DNA of 64,000 nucleotides, taken from Paenibacillus nuruki (GTDB lineage: Bacteria; Bacillota; Bacilli; Paenibacillales; Paenibacillaceae). Position 1 is the stretch's first letter. The number at the start of each line of letters is the position of its first letter. Positions 18,301-27,019 of the stretch are shown piece after piece. The notes under the pieces were generated by a model, which was not told the origin of the DNA, did no database searches, and saw only the letters and a list, made by a program, of their open reading frames with translations. The translations under genes were made by a program, and so were the position numbers. The DNA is taken from assembly GCF_001721045.1 (NCBI RefSeq), contig NZ_MDER01000027.1, positions 52,252 through 116,251 of the forward strand, in the 5' to 3' direction.

Positions 18301-19904
18301 ATAGGAGGATTGGTTACCTGTGCAAACATCTGTTTGAAATAATTGAACAGTCGTTGCGGGCGATCAGACAATACCGCAAGCGGTGCATCATATCCCATCG
18401 AGCCAATCGCTTCTGCACCTGTAGATGCCATAGGCTCTAATACTTTGCGCAATTCTTCAAATGTATAACCAAATGACAATTGCAATTGTTCGATATTGCT
18501 ATGGTCTGGTTGAATCGCTTCTGGCGCATCTGGAATTTCATCCAAATTCATCAAATGCTCTTCTAGCCATTCACCATACGGTTGTTCTGAAGCAATTTTA
18601 TCTTTGATTTCTTCATCTGAAATAATACGACCTTCTGCTGTATCGACAAGTAGCATCCGACCTGGACGCAAACGATCTTTGTACAGGATATCTTCTGCCG
18701 GAATATCGAGCACACCCACTTCAGACGAAAGAATAATACGATCATCTTTAGTGACATAATAACGTGCTGGACGCAGACCGTTACGGTCAAGTGTTGCTCC
18801 GATCTGAATACCATCGGTAAATGCCATTGCAGCAGGTCCATCCCACGGCTCCATCAGACAACTATGATATTCATAAAATGCTTTTTTCTTCGCATCCATA
18901 CTGTCATGATTGCTCCACGGTTCAGGAACCATCATCATCGCAACATGTGGCAATGAACGTCCATTCAGATACAAAAATTCTAGTGTATTATCAAACATCG
19001 CTGTATCGGATCCATCTGGATTAATAACAGGACGAATCTTATCGATATCATCACCAAATACTTCGCTCTCGAACAGAGATTGACGAGCATGCATCCAGTT
19101 TACGTTTCCACGCATCGTGTTGATCTCACCATTGTGGATCATAAAGCGATAAGGATGGGCACGATCCCAACTCGGGAATGTATTTGTACTGAAACGGGAG
19201 TGAACCAATGCCATCACTGATTCGAATTCTTCGTTACGCAAGTCCAAATAAAATTCGCCCACTTGAATCGTTGTCAGCATACCTTTATATACGACTTTAC
19301 GACAAGACAAACTTGGGATATAAAATGTTTCTCCACCCGGTTCACTAGCAAAACGAATATGACGTTCTGCCAAACGGCGGATCACATATAATTTACGTTC
19401 AAAAGATAATTCATCTTGAGCTTGTAACTCTGAGCTTCTTCCAATAAAAAATTGGCGAACGACTGGCTTCGCATCTTTGGCGGATTTGCCAAGTGTACTG
19501 TCATCTGTCGGTACTGTACGTACACCTAGAAGAACCTGTCCTTCTTGAGCAATAATATCTTTCAACAGGTCTTCATGACGGTTACGTAGTTCTTCATCAC
19601 GGGAGAGGAACACCATCGCTACACCATACTGACCTTTTTCTGGCAATTCAAAATTAAGTGCTTTGGCTTCTTTAACAAAAAAGCGATGAGGAATCTGTAC
19701 CATAATACCGGCTCCGTCACCGGAATTCGGCTCGCTACCTTGACCACCGCGATGCTCCATATTTTCAAGCATCGTCAGCGCCTGGCTAACGATCTGGTGA
19801 CTAGGTGTTCCTTTGATGTGTGCAGTAAAACCCATACCGCAAGCATCTTTTTCAAATTGAGGATCATAAAGCCCCTGTTTTGGAGGCAAACCTGTAATGT
19901 TCAT
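15303..19904 (-). CDS. gltB: glutamate synthase (NADPH) large subunit
   Basis: GltB makes two glutamates from glutamine and 2-oxoglutarate. The start ATG 19904 has AAAGG 9 bases upstream and gives 1533 residues. The N-terminal class II amidotransferase nucleophile is Cys22 in EKDACGMGF, so a 21-residue propeptide is expected to be removed. The order is amidotransferase (22 to about 430), central domain, FMN-binding synthase domain (about 850-1220) with [20 protein letters not shown] and the 3Fe-4S ligands in [15 protein letters not shown], and the C-terminal beta-helix (about 1270-1500). No gltD small subunit lies next to it. Upstream there is a 586-base leader region with a dyad at the likely start and a long hairpin. 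It is monocistronic, with a terminator after it. Confidence 0.96.
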   Translation of the reverse strand: MNITGLPPKQGLYDPQFEKDACGMGFTAHIKGTPSHQIVSQALTMLENMEHRGGQGSEPNSGDGAGIMVQIPHRFFVKEAKALNFELPEKGQYGVAMVFLSRDEELRNRHEDLLKDIIAQEGQVLLGVRTVPTDDSTLGKSAKDAKPVVRQFFIGRSSELQAQDELSFERKLYVIRRLAERHIRFASEPGGETFYIPSLSCRKVVYKGMLTTIQVGEFYLDLRNEEFESVMALVHSRFSTNTFPSWDRAHPYRFMIHNGEINTMRGNVNWMHARQSLFESEVFGDDIDKIRPVINPDGSDTAMFDNTLEFLYLNGRSLPHVAMMMVPEPWSNHDSMDAKKKAFYEYHSCLMEPWDGPAAMAFTDGIQIGATLDRNGLRPARYYVTKDDRIILSSEVGVLDIPAEDILYKDRLRPGRMLLVDTAEGRIISDEEIKDKIASEQPYGEWLEEHLMNLDEIPDAPEAIQPDHSNIEQLQLSFGYTFEELRKVLEPMASTGAEAIGSMGYDAPLAVLSDRPQRLFNYFKQMFAQVTNPPIDSIREEIVTSTATSIGPERNLLDPQPESCRQIILNTPVLSNEDFAKIRHVRRPGFKAMTIPIFYTAAEGAEGLRKALDNLCAAADRVIRKGHNFLILSDRGVDKENAAIPSLLAVACLHHHLIRQGTRTKVSLLLESGEPRDVHHFALLLGYGISAVNPYLVFESLQDMIKQGLLRGISHEKAVKNYVKGVTKGVTKILSKMGISTIQSYRGAQIFEAVGLQQDFVDQYFTWTASRIGGIGLEEVAAESLSQHYRAFTDKDGNDKVLDSGGDYQWRNDGEKHLFNPQTIHLLQHAVRTGDYKLYKKYAALVEGENEERLTLRSMLKFKPNGAPIPLEEVEPIESIFKRFKTGAMSFGSISQEAHESLAIAMNRIGGKSNTGEGGEDPARFVPDANGDSRRSAIKQVASGRFGVTSNYLVNADEIQIKMAQGAKPGEGGQLPGRKVYPWVAEVRGSTPGVGLISPPPHHDIYSIEDLAELIYDLKNSNPRADINVKLVAEVGVGTIAAGVAKGRADIILVSGYDGGTGASPQGSIRHAGLPWELGLAETQQTLIMNNLRDRVVLETDGKMLSGRDLAVAALLGAEEYGFSTAPLVALGCIMMRVCQMDTCPVGVATQNPELRKNFTGDPAHVVNFMRFVAEDFREIMAELGFRTVQEMVGRMDCLDAVDAAEHWKKKGLDLSVLLHEPKLAEGSERYRVQRQNHQLEETLDMQQLVPLATPALENGTRIEADLAICNVNRATGTILGSEITRKYGAAGLPEDTITFNFKGSAGQSFGAFVPKGMTLKVEGDCNDYVGKGLSGGKLVVRPDAKATFVAEDNIIIGNTALYGATSGEAYINGIAGERFAVRNSGANVVVEGVGDHGCEYMTGGRVIVLGDTGRNFAAGMSGGIAYVLDPDRSFVERCNLEMVLLESIEDAAELEEVRTLIERHVEYTGSQAGQRVLQDWNQQSQDFVRVIPKDYKRMTEQIQKVHDTGLTGEAALLAAFEANMRELARSGA

Positions 19905-20013
19905 AATACGCAACCTTTCTATTATGAAATAAGATGTCAAGAGAACAGCCAGTGGACGGCACTACGAGGACGACATTGAAGATCGCAAGCTCAAAGACAG
20001 GGTATACAAAACA

Positions 20014-20078
20014 GGCTGCTCTTCCAATCATCACGACCTGTATACGTACATTTACGATACAGATGGTTGGAAGCAGCC
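20014..20078 (-). promoter_or_regulatory. long hairpin in the gltB leader
   Basis: Reading leftward, GGCTGCTTCCAACCATC (20078-20062) pairs with GATGATTGGAAGAGCAGCC (20032-20014), a stem of about 16 pairs with one mismatch and a two-base bulge. TGTTTTGT follows. It sits about 110-175 bases before the gltB start, so it would be in the transcript if the promoter near 20143 is right. It could be an attenuator or a stability element. Confidence 0.5.
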
Positions 20079-20125
20079 TCTCTGAATATGATATTAGAAA
20101 TGAATAGTAGTAGTATAATTATCCG

Positions 20126-20148
20126 AATCTCTACTAAGAGAGATTATA
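20126..20148 (-). promoter_or_regulatory. candidate gltB -10 element and overlapping LysR-type dyad
   Basis: A perfect TATAAT faces gltB at 20148-20143. It overlaps a perfect dyad AATCTCT-N6-AGAGATT at 20126-20145. ATCTC...GAGAT dyads are the kind bound by the LysR-type regulator GltC at glutamate synthase promoters, although the spacing here differs from the B. subtilis box I remember. No good -35 is seen, which fits an activator-dependent promoter. Between this region and the next gene (20149-20379) I see only AT-rich sequence. Confidence 0.45.
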
Positions 20149-20378
20149 CATAGCACAAGTGTTTATGCTCTTACTCTGGATTAGTTATCTCATTTTAACA
20201 CTGACCTGACATCGTGGCAATTCAAAATTTTTATAGTTCTGATAAAATATTATTTTGCGTCAAAGCATTAGTGCAATAACGTATCGTATAAGCTACTTAA
20301 TAATATAGTGTATTATTATACATTAAAATTAATATTTAATATATATGTAGGTTCATTATTTTATTCTTTTTTTGATAA

Positions 20379-20416
20379 AAAATAAAGCCTACCCTTTTAT
20401 AGTAAAGGTAGGCTTT
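20379..20416 (-). terminator. terminator after the UPF0173 hydrolase gene
   Basis: Leftward stem AAAGCCTACCTTT / AAAGGGTAGGCTTT (arms near 20416-20404 and 20397-20384) with a short loop, then TATTTTTT. It lies 75 bases after the stop of the gene at 20491. Confidence 0.85.
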
Positions 20417-20490
20417 CGATTTGGATACGGGTTTATACTATTTATCTAAAGATTCATTCTTTTATTACAAAGTTAACATGTAGACGTTAC

Positions 20491-21177
20491 TTAAATCTCT
20501 ACACTTTCACCAATCTCTAGTGGTAATCCTTTGATATTATCCCGTTGCAATTCTGTTGCAAAGGCATGAGCATCCTGCTCAATTGGCGGGAATGTATTGT
20601 AGTGGATCGGAATCACTTGATTCGCTTTGATCCATTTAGCAGCAAGAAGAGCATCTTCAGGTCCCATCGTAAAGAAATCTCCGATTGGCAATGCAGCCAC
20701 ATCAATATGATTCAATTCGCCGATTAGCTTCATATCTCCGAATAGCGCTGTATCTCCTGCATGGTACAACGTCTTGTCACCCATTGTTAACAAAATACCG
20801 GCAGGCTCTCCAAGATAAATATTTTGACCGCCTTCTTCAATCGAGGAAGAATGGAATGCCAACGTGTACTTCACTTTGAACCCATCGAATTGTTTGCTAC
20901 CCCCAAGGTTCATTCCTACTGTATGTTCAACACCTTTGCTTGCTGTGTATTGAGCCAATTCTACGACTGCAATCACAGGGCAATTGTTGTTATTAGCGAT
21001 TTCTACTGTATCTCCAAAATGATCACCATGACCATGAGTCAAAATAATCGCATCCACTTTAATATCTTTTGGAGAAACATTTACATGCGGATTACCTGAA
21101 AGAAAAGGGTCAATAATAACTGTTTTCCCATCGTGTTCAACCAGTAAACAAGACTGACCATAATATGTGATTTTCAT
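20491..21177 (-). CDS. metal-dependent hydrolase, UPF0173 family (YtkL-like)
   Basis: A metallo-beta-lactamase-fold protein of the UPF0173 family, whose substrate is not established. The start ATG 21177 (MKITYYGQSCLLVEHDG) has GGAGGTG about 9 bases upstream; the longer frame to 21240 is not supported. The 228-residue product has the metal motif THGHGDHFGD (about residues 52-61), HSSSIEEGG near 115, the ligand HAGDTALFGDM near 150, and the C-terminal IPIHYNTFPP near 200. Size and motifs fit the family fully. It stands alone with its own terminator. Confidence 0.92.
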   Translation of the reverse strand: MKITYYGQSCLLVEHDGKTVIIDPFLSGNPHVNVSPKDIKVDAIILTHGHGDHFGDTVEIANNNNCPVIAVVELAQYTASKGVEHTVGMNLGGSKQFDGFKVKYTLAFHSSSIEEGGQNIYLGEPAGILLTMGDKTLYHAGDTALFGDMKLIGELNHIDVAALPIGDFFTMGPEDALLAAKWIKANQVIPIHYNTFPPIEQDAHAFATELQRDNIKGLPLEIGESVEI

Positions 21178-21312
21178 AAATAAATGCACCTCCGAAATAG
21201 ATTCATATGCTTCAGAATTGATCTTATCATTCTCATACATGAAAGTATAATTCCTCTACTTCTTATAAACTAGAAAAGAGCAAAATAAAACAAACCAGCA
21301 TATTTCGTGGTT

Positions 21313-22161
21313 TTATTTAAAAAAAGTATGATGCCCTATTTGCACCACTTTGGTACGTGTACGTTCAATCGTATCGTCAGTTGCTAGAGATAAAGATACA
21401 AAATAATACGTATCATCAGGCACTTGTTTATGACCGGATAGAGCTTCACTTACTGCTTTAACAGAGTCAGCATTAGGCTGAACACGATCAAATCTACCGT
21501 TGTTTACAGGCGAAAACTGGTATCTTTGATAAATAACATCTTTGATAGTTTTGGGAAAATTAGCTGACCGTAGCCGATTCAAGACAACGTTGGCAACTGC
21601 CACTTTGCCTTCGTACGGTTCGCCTTCAGCTTCTGCCATAACAATACGTTCTAACAGTAGCCGATCTTTACTAGACAGCGCGTAGGTCCAGGTTGCTTCG
21701 GATTTCTCCTTCTGGTTAAGTAGCTCGGTCCGAGTAAAGTATAAGTGGGTTGGAGTTGAATGATTAATAGACGAACTTGCCGTTACAATGCCTGACGATG
21801 CTTTCGCTTTGGCTGAACGTGCGTTCGCTGCTTTAATTTTTGCATGGGCTGTTTTTATTTTGGCTTGCTCTGCTATTTTTTTAGCTTTTGTCACTTTTGC
21901 TTGAGCGGCCACAGTTTCTGCTTTGACTTGTTTGACGACTTTTTTGGTATGGGTATTATTCCAGGTGACAAAATTTATATTTGTCCTTGCTTCTAGTGTA
22001 GATGCAGAAGCTACTACAGGCTTAGTTCCCCACATAGGCAACTCGGTAAATGTTTCTTCTTGGGTTGTACGGTTATCCATCCAGAAAGGCATAGACATTA
22101 CAAATATAAAAAGCACGCCTAGCAACGGCGTAATCCACTGATTGCGTTTAATAAACTCCAT
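21313..22161 (-). CDS. cell wall hydrolase, SleB/CwlJ-type domain
   Basis: The C-terminal domain (about residues 170-282) is the Hydrolase_2 domain of SleB and CwlJ, enzymes that cut spore-cortex peptidoglycan. Visible motifs are LLLERIVMAEAEGEPYEGKVA with the catalytic Glu, VVLNRLRS, YQFSPVNNGRFD and TYYFVSLSLATDD. The N-terminus has a single membrane helix (about 12-26, PLLGVLFIFVMSMPF), so the enzyme is membrane-anchored or secreted. A 60-residue Ala- and Lys-rich helix (about 78-140) links the two, built of short repeats such as AKIKAANARSAKAKA. The linker is unlike standard SleB, which has a peptidoglycan-binding domain, so a vegetative role is equally possible. Start ATG has GGAGG upstream. 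Confidence 0.85.
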   Translation of the reverse strand: MEFIKRNQWITPLLGVLFIFVMSMPFWMDNRTTQEETFTELPMWGTKPVVASASTLEARTNINFVTWNNTHTKKVVKQVKAETVAAQAKVTKAKKIAEQAKIKTAHAKIKAANARSAKAKASSGIVTASSSINHSTPTHLYFTRTELLNQKEKSEATWTYALSSKDRLLLERIVMAEAEGEPYEGKVAVANVVLNRLRSANFPKTIKDVIYQRYQFSPVNNGRFDRVQPNADSVKAVSEALSGHKQVPDDTYYFVSLSLATDDTIERTRTKVVQIGHHTFFK

Positions 22162-22244
22162 TTTTTTCCTCCAATATTGTTAGCTTACTCCATCCTCTAT
22201 GTAACCTATCCGATTTCATTTGAATACACCAACGATCAAATTTT

Positions 22245-22417
22245 GAATCATTTTGTCATTTTATGATTCACTCGAATATTCGATTACAAGTCGAAGTGAC
22301 TAACCTAATTTTGAATTTTCAGCTCTATGAAAATTCGATTTCCATCCCGCCTTCAACTACAAAATTGCAGCAGAACGTATAGTAGTATAGTTACTTATCT
22401 TTTGTCAAATTGACAAA
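22245..22417. promoter_or_regulatory. dyad-rich segment between thpR and the SleB-like gene
   Basis: Four separate inverted repeats lie in this 276-base gap: GAATCA-N13-TGATTC (22245-22269), the perfect palindrome TCGAATATTCGA (22272-22283), GAATTTTCA-N6-TGAAAATTC (22313-22336) and TTTGTCAA-A-TTGACAAA (22401-22417). The last one lies shortly after the thpR stop and may be a weak transcript end. The others may be binding sites for regulators of the SleB-like gene. None is a clear match to a named operator. Confidence 0.35.
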
Positions 22418-22437
22418 TAAGCAATATTAGGTATAGG

Positions 22438-23010
22438 TTACTTGGTCAACAACGGAAATACTGCTAAATTTTCATAAGTCGGTTGAGATCCTACTCGTAT
22501 TTTGCACAATACAATCTCTGTAACTTGCCATGAAAGTGACGGCAATTCAAAAGAATGTTCCAGCTCTGAAAAAGGAATCTCACCTTTGTACTTACGAGCG
22601 ATTGTAATATGCGGACGATACGGACGATCTGCCGGGGAATACCCTAATGCTGTACAAGTGTGCCCAATTTCACTTTGTAGATGATCTAAAGATTGAAGAT
22701 CACCTTCAGGCTGTACCCACCATACTTTAGGCGCTTCGATCAGACCAAATGTATCTAATGATCCTAACTGCAAAGCAAAGGAATGATTCTGCTTGGCGAC
22801 CTGATAAAGTGCATGCTTTATTTTTTCTATTTCTTCTACCCACACATCACCTAAAAACTGAATCGTGATATGTAAGTCTTGTGGATGTGTCCATTTACGA
22901 AAATGATATGTCTCACGTATAGAAGCACTCCAATGACTTAACGATTCTGATGCTTCTTGACCTACTCGCAAAGCAACAAAAATACGTTCTTGTCCTAATT
23001 GTGTACCCAT
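22438..23010 (-). CDS. thpR: RNA 2',3'-cyclic phosphodiesterase (2H family)
   Basis: ThpR (LigT) hydrolyses 2',3'-cyclic phosphates on RNA ends. The 190-residue protein has the two hallmark H-x-T/S motifs: LHITIQFLGDV near residues 46-56 and RPHITIARKYKG near 133-144. The start shows ERIFVALRV, also typical. AAGGAGGTGA lies before the ATG at 23010. It is a single gene. A LexA-type box at 23049-23062 lies 39 bases upstream of the start, so damage-induced expression is possible. Confidence 0.92.
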   Translation of the reverse strand: MGTQLGQERIFVALRVGQEASESLSHWSASIRETYHFRKWTHPQDLHITIQFLGDVWVEEIEKIKHALYQVAKQNHSFALQLGSLDTFGLIEAPKVWWVQPEGDLQSLDHLQSEIGHTCTALGYSPADRPYRPHITIARKYKGEIPFSELEHSFELPSLSWQVTEIVLCKIRVGSQPTYENLAVFPLLTK

Positions 23011-23048
23011 GATTCATATCACCTCCTTGATTCAAATCTTCTTATTAA

Positions 23049-23062
23049 CGAACACACGTTCT
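23049..23062. promoter_or_regulatory. candidate LexA (SOS) box upstream of thpR
   Basis: CGAACACACGTTCT fits the B. subtilis LexA consensus CGAACRNRYGTTYC at all but the last position. It lies 39 bases upstream of the thpR start and 152 bases upstream of the divergent dehydrogenase start, so either gene could be the target; thpR is nearer. Confidence 0.5.
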
Positions 23063-23213
23063 ATCATTACTTCCACCTAGTATACACCAATTGCTCCAAA
23101 TCTGCAAAACACTACAGTAATGCGTAGTTTCTGATTTGGTGTGCGGGTTATTATTTGATATGATTTAAAAAGGTCATAGATCGATCAGCTTGATCACTCA
23201 GGGAGGGAATACG

Positions 23214-24167
23214 ATGTCTACTATTCTATTTCTACAAGAACTAGATGAAGCTCAACAACAACAGATTCAATCCACAGCACCCCAATACCAATTAAAAGCA
23301 GTTCCTGCTAAACAAGCCGATGCCTCTCTTTTTAAAGATGCAGAAATTATTGTAGGATGGTCTAAAAAGTTAGCCGATTATATTCTAGCAGAGGACTGTC
23401 CGGTTAAATGGATTCAAACATGGTCAGCCGGTGTAGATAATATGCCTTTAGAAAAATTGCATCATAAACAAGTGCAGTTGACCAGTGCGAATGGTGTACA
23501 TACCGTTCCTATCTCCGAACAGATTTTTGGATATATGCTTGCATTTTCTCGCAACTTTCATCAAGCTATTCGTCAGCAAAGTAAACAGACTTGGGATACC
23601 AGTGGAACATTTACTGAACTCAAAGGAAAGTCGATCGCTATTGTAGGTGTTGGTAATATCGGACAAGAAACAGCTCGACTTGCTCAAGCATTCGGTATGC
23701 ATACAATCGGTGTTCGGCGTTCTGGTGAAGCAACAGAATATATTGAACAGATGTATACAATGGATAAATTAGATACAGCTCTCGCTGAAGCTGATTATGT
23801 GGTGAATATTTTGCCACTGACCGATGAGACACAGCAATTGTTCAATCAAGAACGTTTTGCAGCGATGAAGAAAAATGCTATTTTTATTAATGTCGGGCGT
23901 GGTTCTACAGTGGACACCGATGCATTGGTTCATGCTTTGGAAGAAAAAGTGATTGCAGGCGCTGGACTTGATGTATTCGATCCAGAACCTTTGCCTGAAG
24001 ATCATGTGTTATGGAATATGGAACAAGTCATTATTACTCCTCATATTGCTGGCAGTAATGAGCATTATACAGAACGTGTTTTAGATATCTTTTTAACCAA
24101 TTTAAAATCATATCAAGAAAATCAGACTCTTCCTGTTAATCTGGTTGATTATGGTAAAAAGTATTAA
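23214..24167 (+). CDS. D-isomer-specific 2-hydroxyacid dehydrogenase, NAD-dependent
   Basis: A 317-residue oxidoreductase that interconverts a D-2-hydroxyacid and its 2-oxoacid; the exact substrate cannot be told. The start ATG 23214 follows AGGGAGGGA closely; the frame to 23190 begins with TTG without a site. The N-terminal substrate domain (1-100) ends with WSAGVDNMPLE. The Rossmann domain has VGVGNIGQETARLAQAFG near 138. Catalytic residues are in NVGRGSTVDTDAL (Arg), GLDVFDPEPLPEDH (Glu) and ITPHIAGSNEHY (His). It is the only gene of its transcript and has a terminator right after it. Confidence 0.92.
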   Translation: MSTILFLQELDEAQQQQIQSTAPQYQLKAVPAKQADASLFKDAEIIVGWSKKLADYILAEDCPVKWIQTWSAGVDNMPLEKLHHKQVQLTSANGVHTVPISEQIFGYMLAFSRNFHQAIRQQSKQTWDTSGTFTELKGKSIAIVGVGNIGQETARLAQAFGMHTIGVRRSGEATEYIEQMYTMDKLDTALAEADYVVNILPLTDETQQLFNQERFAAMKKNAIFINVGRGSTVDTDALVHALEEKVIAGAGLDVFDPEPLPEDHVLWNMEQVIITPHIAGSNEHYTERVLDIFLTNLKSYQENQTLPVNLVDYGKKY

Positions 24168-24177
24168 ATAAAATAAC

Positions 24178-24216
24178 AAAAAGACTCGTTCCTCAGTAAA
24201 GGACGAGTCTTTTTGT
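24178..24216 (+). terminator. terminator after the hydroxyacid dehydrogenase
   Basis: Perfect stem AAAAAGACTCGTTC...GACGAGTCTTTTT with a 10-base loop and flanking A- and T-runs, 11 bases after the stop codon. It may also serve the leftward gene at 24347. Confidence 0.92.
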
Positions 24217-24346
24217 TGTGTAAAAAAGTATCATTTATTCAACGGTTCGATTATTTATTCAATTGATCGCATCACATTGTTCCCTATGATAATTTCCAGT
24301 TTTAGTAGTTTATTGTGCTAAAAATGAAGATACCGATTGATTCGCT

Positions 24347-25267
24347 TCAGCAATTTTCAGCAATTTTTTGATACACGCCGATACGTTCATCATAGGTCTG
24401 TAATGGACAAATCACTAATAGTTCATCCGCCTTATATTCTGTCTGTAATTGTTGAAGTTGCTGAATAATATTTTCGGTGCTCGCTACAATAGGAGATGGC
24501 GATTCTTCGGTACTTCCTCCCTGTGCTTGCGAATTACTTTTCCAATTCTCATATAATTGCTCTGCTTCTGTTTGCGTATCTGCGCAAATAACAGATATCG
24601 CCATCATGACTTTAGGATGAGATTGCAATGAGGTAGATTGATATTGATCAAGATAATGTTGTATCGCTTTTTGACCATCATTATCACTCATAAAATATCC
24701 AAAAACATATCCTGTTCCATATTCAGCAGCCAAACCTGCACTTTTAATATTCGTGCCCAGTAACCAACATTCTGGCTCTTGCGCAGGAATCGGTCTTGCC
24801 TGAACTTGTCCGCCTTCAATCTCATAGTTATTTTGCAATAATTGAGTAAGGTCTTGCATTAATGAAGGCATCTGGGAAACATGCGCTAAATAATTACCAC
24901 TTAGCGCAATCGATGCATGGGCTGATCCTCCCGGTGCACGTCCAATACCCAGATCGATTCTTCCCGGATAAAGCGCAGATAACATCCGAAACGTTTCTGC
25001 GATTTTGAGTGCACTGTAATGAGGTAATAATACACCTCCAGAACCCAGACGTATTGTAGACGTATGTGCTCCTATATAAGTGATCATAATTTCAGGTGCT
25101 GTACAAGCAAGTCCAGCCATATCATGATGCTCAGATAACCAGAATCGCTCATAACCTTGTTCTTCTGCCATTTGTGCTAATCGTACAGATTGTTGTAAAG
25201 CTTCTTCAACCGATACGCCTTCTAATACAGGTGACATATCTAGAATACCAAGGGATATTGCTTTCAT
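24347..25267 (-). CDS. luciferase-like (LLM) flavin-dependent oxidoreductase
   Basis: A 306-residue TIM-barrel flavoenzyme of the bacterial luciferase-like superfamily, in the subgroup with the N-terminus SLGILDMSPVLEG (the MsnO8-like group). Family marks are RFWLSEHHDMAGLACTAPEI near residue 41-60, IRLGSGGVLLPHYSALKIAE near 72-92, and GRIDLGIGRAPGG near 103-115. The physiological substrate is unknown; members often act as FMN- or F420-linked monooxygenases. The gene is a single transcription unit on the minus strand, starting at ATG 25267. Confidence 0.9.
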   Translation of the reverse strand: MKAISLGILDMSPVLEGVSVEEALQQSVRLAQMAEEQGYERFWLSEHHDMAGLACTAPEIMITYIGAHTSTIRLGSGGVLLPHYSALKIAETFRMLSALYPGRIDLGIGRAPGGSAHASIALSGNYLAHVSQMPSLMQDLTQLLQNNYEIEGGQVQARPIPAQEPECWLLGTNIKSAGLAAEYGTGYVFGYFMSDNDGQKAIQHYLDQYQSTSLQSHPKVMMAISVICADTQTEAEQLYENWKSNSQAQGGSTEESPSPIVASTENIIQQLQQLQTEYKADELLVICPLQTYDERIGVYQKIAENC

Positions 25268-25326
25268 GGTCTCACCTCTTCTATGATGTTTCTTCTATAT
25301 ATATGCTTCGGTAGACAGAATACGAT

Positions 25327-26739
25327 TTAATCAAGATCGTATATCGAACCCACTTTGAGCCCATACAATTCATTATAAATTTTCTCAGCAAAAGCATCAG
25401 TCATTCCCGCAATATAATCAATGACCATTCGTTCCCATGTCCATACCGGGTTAGGACTTAATTGATCACGTTCAAATCGTTGTAACCAATCGGAAGGAAT
25501 AATCGAAACGGACGATTCTTGATCCAGAAAAGCATCCCACAAGCGGCGAATAATCCATTCACTGCGTTTTTGCAATCGTTGTACCCGTAGATCACGAATC
25601 ATTGTCACCCATGCAAAACTTTTGAGTACACTTACAGTTCGTAACAGATCTTCATCTTCTGATTGATCGTTGATAAAAGTTACCTTTCTCCAATCTCCAT
25701 CATCAATTACACCTAGATGACTGACAAAATGACTGACCCAGTACGCCTTCACTTCGCGACGAGTACGGGAAAAATCATGATCACAGACAGGCAGTTTTTC
25801 ACGCCAAATACGCAAATAAGCTGTAAGCACTTCATCCACTTTAGCCGCTATACTTTCACGACTCCATCCTAACCAGAAGCGATCTTCAAGTGTCATAATT
25901 TTTTCAATAATTAATTTATGTGTATACGGATCATGCATAAAATGTTCATGCACTTCAATCTTGCCAGCTTTGATCCCATCTTCTAGATCATGAGCAGAAT
26001 AAGCAATATCATCACACAAATCCATCAATTGCGCTTCCAGTGTAATTTTGCGATCAGGAATTTTCCATTGTTGACGAATCTCATGGATATATTGCCATTC
26101 CCGATGATACAGCCCTTTTTTGTTAACAATACCGGTATACGGATATTTATTAATTCCAAGTAGTACTGCATCACACAGATTAAGCCCATCTAAGTTTTCA
26201 CGCTTTTCCAAAAACATAATCAAACGAAAATTATGTGCATTGCCTTCAAAATGTTCATATTTCTCTCGCATTTGCTGACGCACCGCTTCACGTTCAGCAG
26301 GCGTTACTTTTTTGCCTTTCAACGCTTTTTGCGTTTTCTCTGTAATTAAATTTTCTAAAATGCTTTCCAGTACTTCTTCTCCTTTGTGTCCAAACGGAGG
26401 ATGTCCAAAATCATGAGCGATCGAAGCGCACTCGACCACTTCAGGATGAATAATCAGACCTGGATTACTGGCAGCCGATTCATCAATTTCAGGATAACGA
26501 CTAAGCAGACTTTTGGCGGCTTGTCTTGCAATCTGCGCTACTTCCAAAGAATGCGTTAATCGTGTACGGTAATAATCACCGGTACCTGCTCCAAACACTT
26601 GTGATTTTCCTTGTAAACGGCGAAAAGTGGGTGAATGGATAAGACGTGAATAATCACGTTCGTATGCTTCTCTGGAAGCTTCATGTTTGTCTTCGGTGTA
26701 TTGACGGTGTTCACGCATCGATTTTAAATTATTTTCCAT
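25327..26739 (-). CDS. dgt: dGTPase-family HD-domain phosphohydrolase
   Basis: dGTPases release triphosphate from dGTP and related dNTPs. The 470-residue protein has the HD superfamily metal motifs in order: RTRLTHSLEVAQIA (H near residue 63), SIAHDFGHPPFGHKGEE (HD at about 109-110) and DDIAYSAHDLEDG (D near 238). The N-terminal RDYSRLIHSPTFRRLQGKSQVF is the standard opening of Dgt-like proteins. Its length is nearer to the E. coli-type than to the short class. The regulator and role in this organism are unknown; some dGTPases limit phage by depleting dNTPs, but nothing here points to a defence island. Confidence 0.85.
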   Translation of the reverse strand: MENNLKSMREHRQYTEDKHEASREAYERDYSRLIHSPTFRRLQGKSQVFGAGTGDYYRTRLTHSLEVAQIARQAAKSLLSRYPEIDESAASNPGLIIHPEVVECASIAHDFGHPPFGHKGEEVLESILENLITEKTQKALKGKKVTPAEREAVRQQMREKYEHFEGNAHNFRLIMFLEKRENLDGLNLCDAVLLGINKYPYTGIVNKKGLYHREWQYIHEIRQQWKIPDRKITLEAQLMDLCDDIAYSAHDLEDGIKAGKIEVHEHFMHDPYTHKLIIEKIMTLEDRFWLGWSRESIAAKVDEVLTAYLRIWREKLPVCDHDFSRTRREVKAYWVSHFVSHLGVIDDGDWRKVTFINDQSEDEDLLRTVSVLKSFAWVTMIRDLRVQRLQKRSEWIIRRLWDAFLDQESSVSIIPSDWLQRFERDQLSPNPVWTWERMVIDYIAGMTDAFAEKIYNELYGLKVGSIYDLD

Positions 26740-26950
26740 ATGGTTTCTCCTATATCTCTATATCGATTGTCTATACATGGTTGGAGTGATTATACACATT
26801 TTTGCTCACTTATCAAAGTAAAGCACGGTTGCGAATCCATGTCTATCTAGATCGTAAACTATTTATACCCATTTTACACTGAAAAATATACGATACAAAA
26901 TGACAGTATATTATAGAAGAAAAAATTTAGCACTTCTCTATTTATAATCA

Positions 26951-26994
26951 AAAAAGAAGATACACGAGCCTACAAACGGTTCGTATATCTTCTT
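26951..26994 (-). terminator. terminator after the peptide ABC transporter operon
   Basis: Leftward hairpin with 17-base arms (26994-26978 and 26970-26954), two mismatches, a short loop and a T-run. It follows the last permease gene by 26 bases. The rest of the gap to 26740 holds nothing I can identify. Confidence 0.88.
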
Positions 26995-27019
26995 TTCCTT
27001 TTATACAGTTAGCTCAAGA

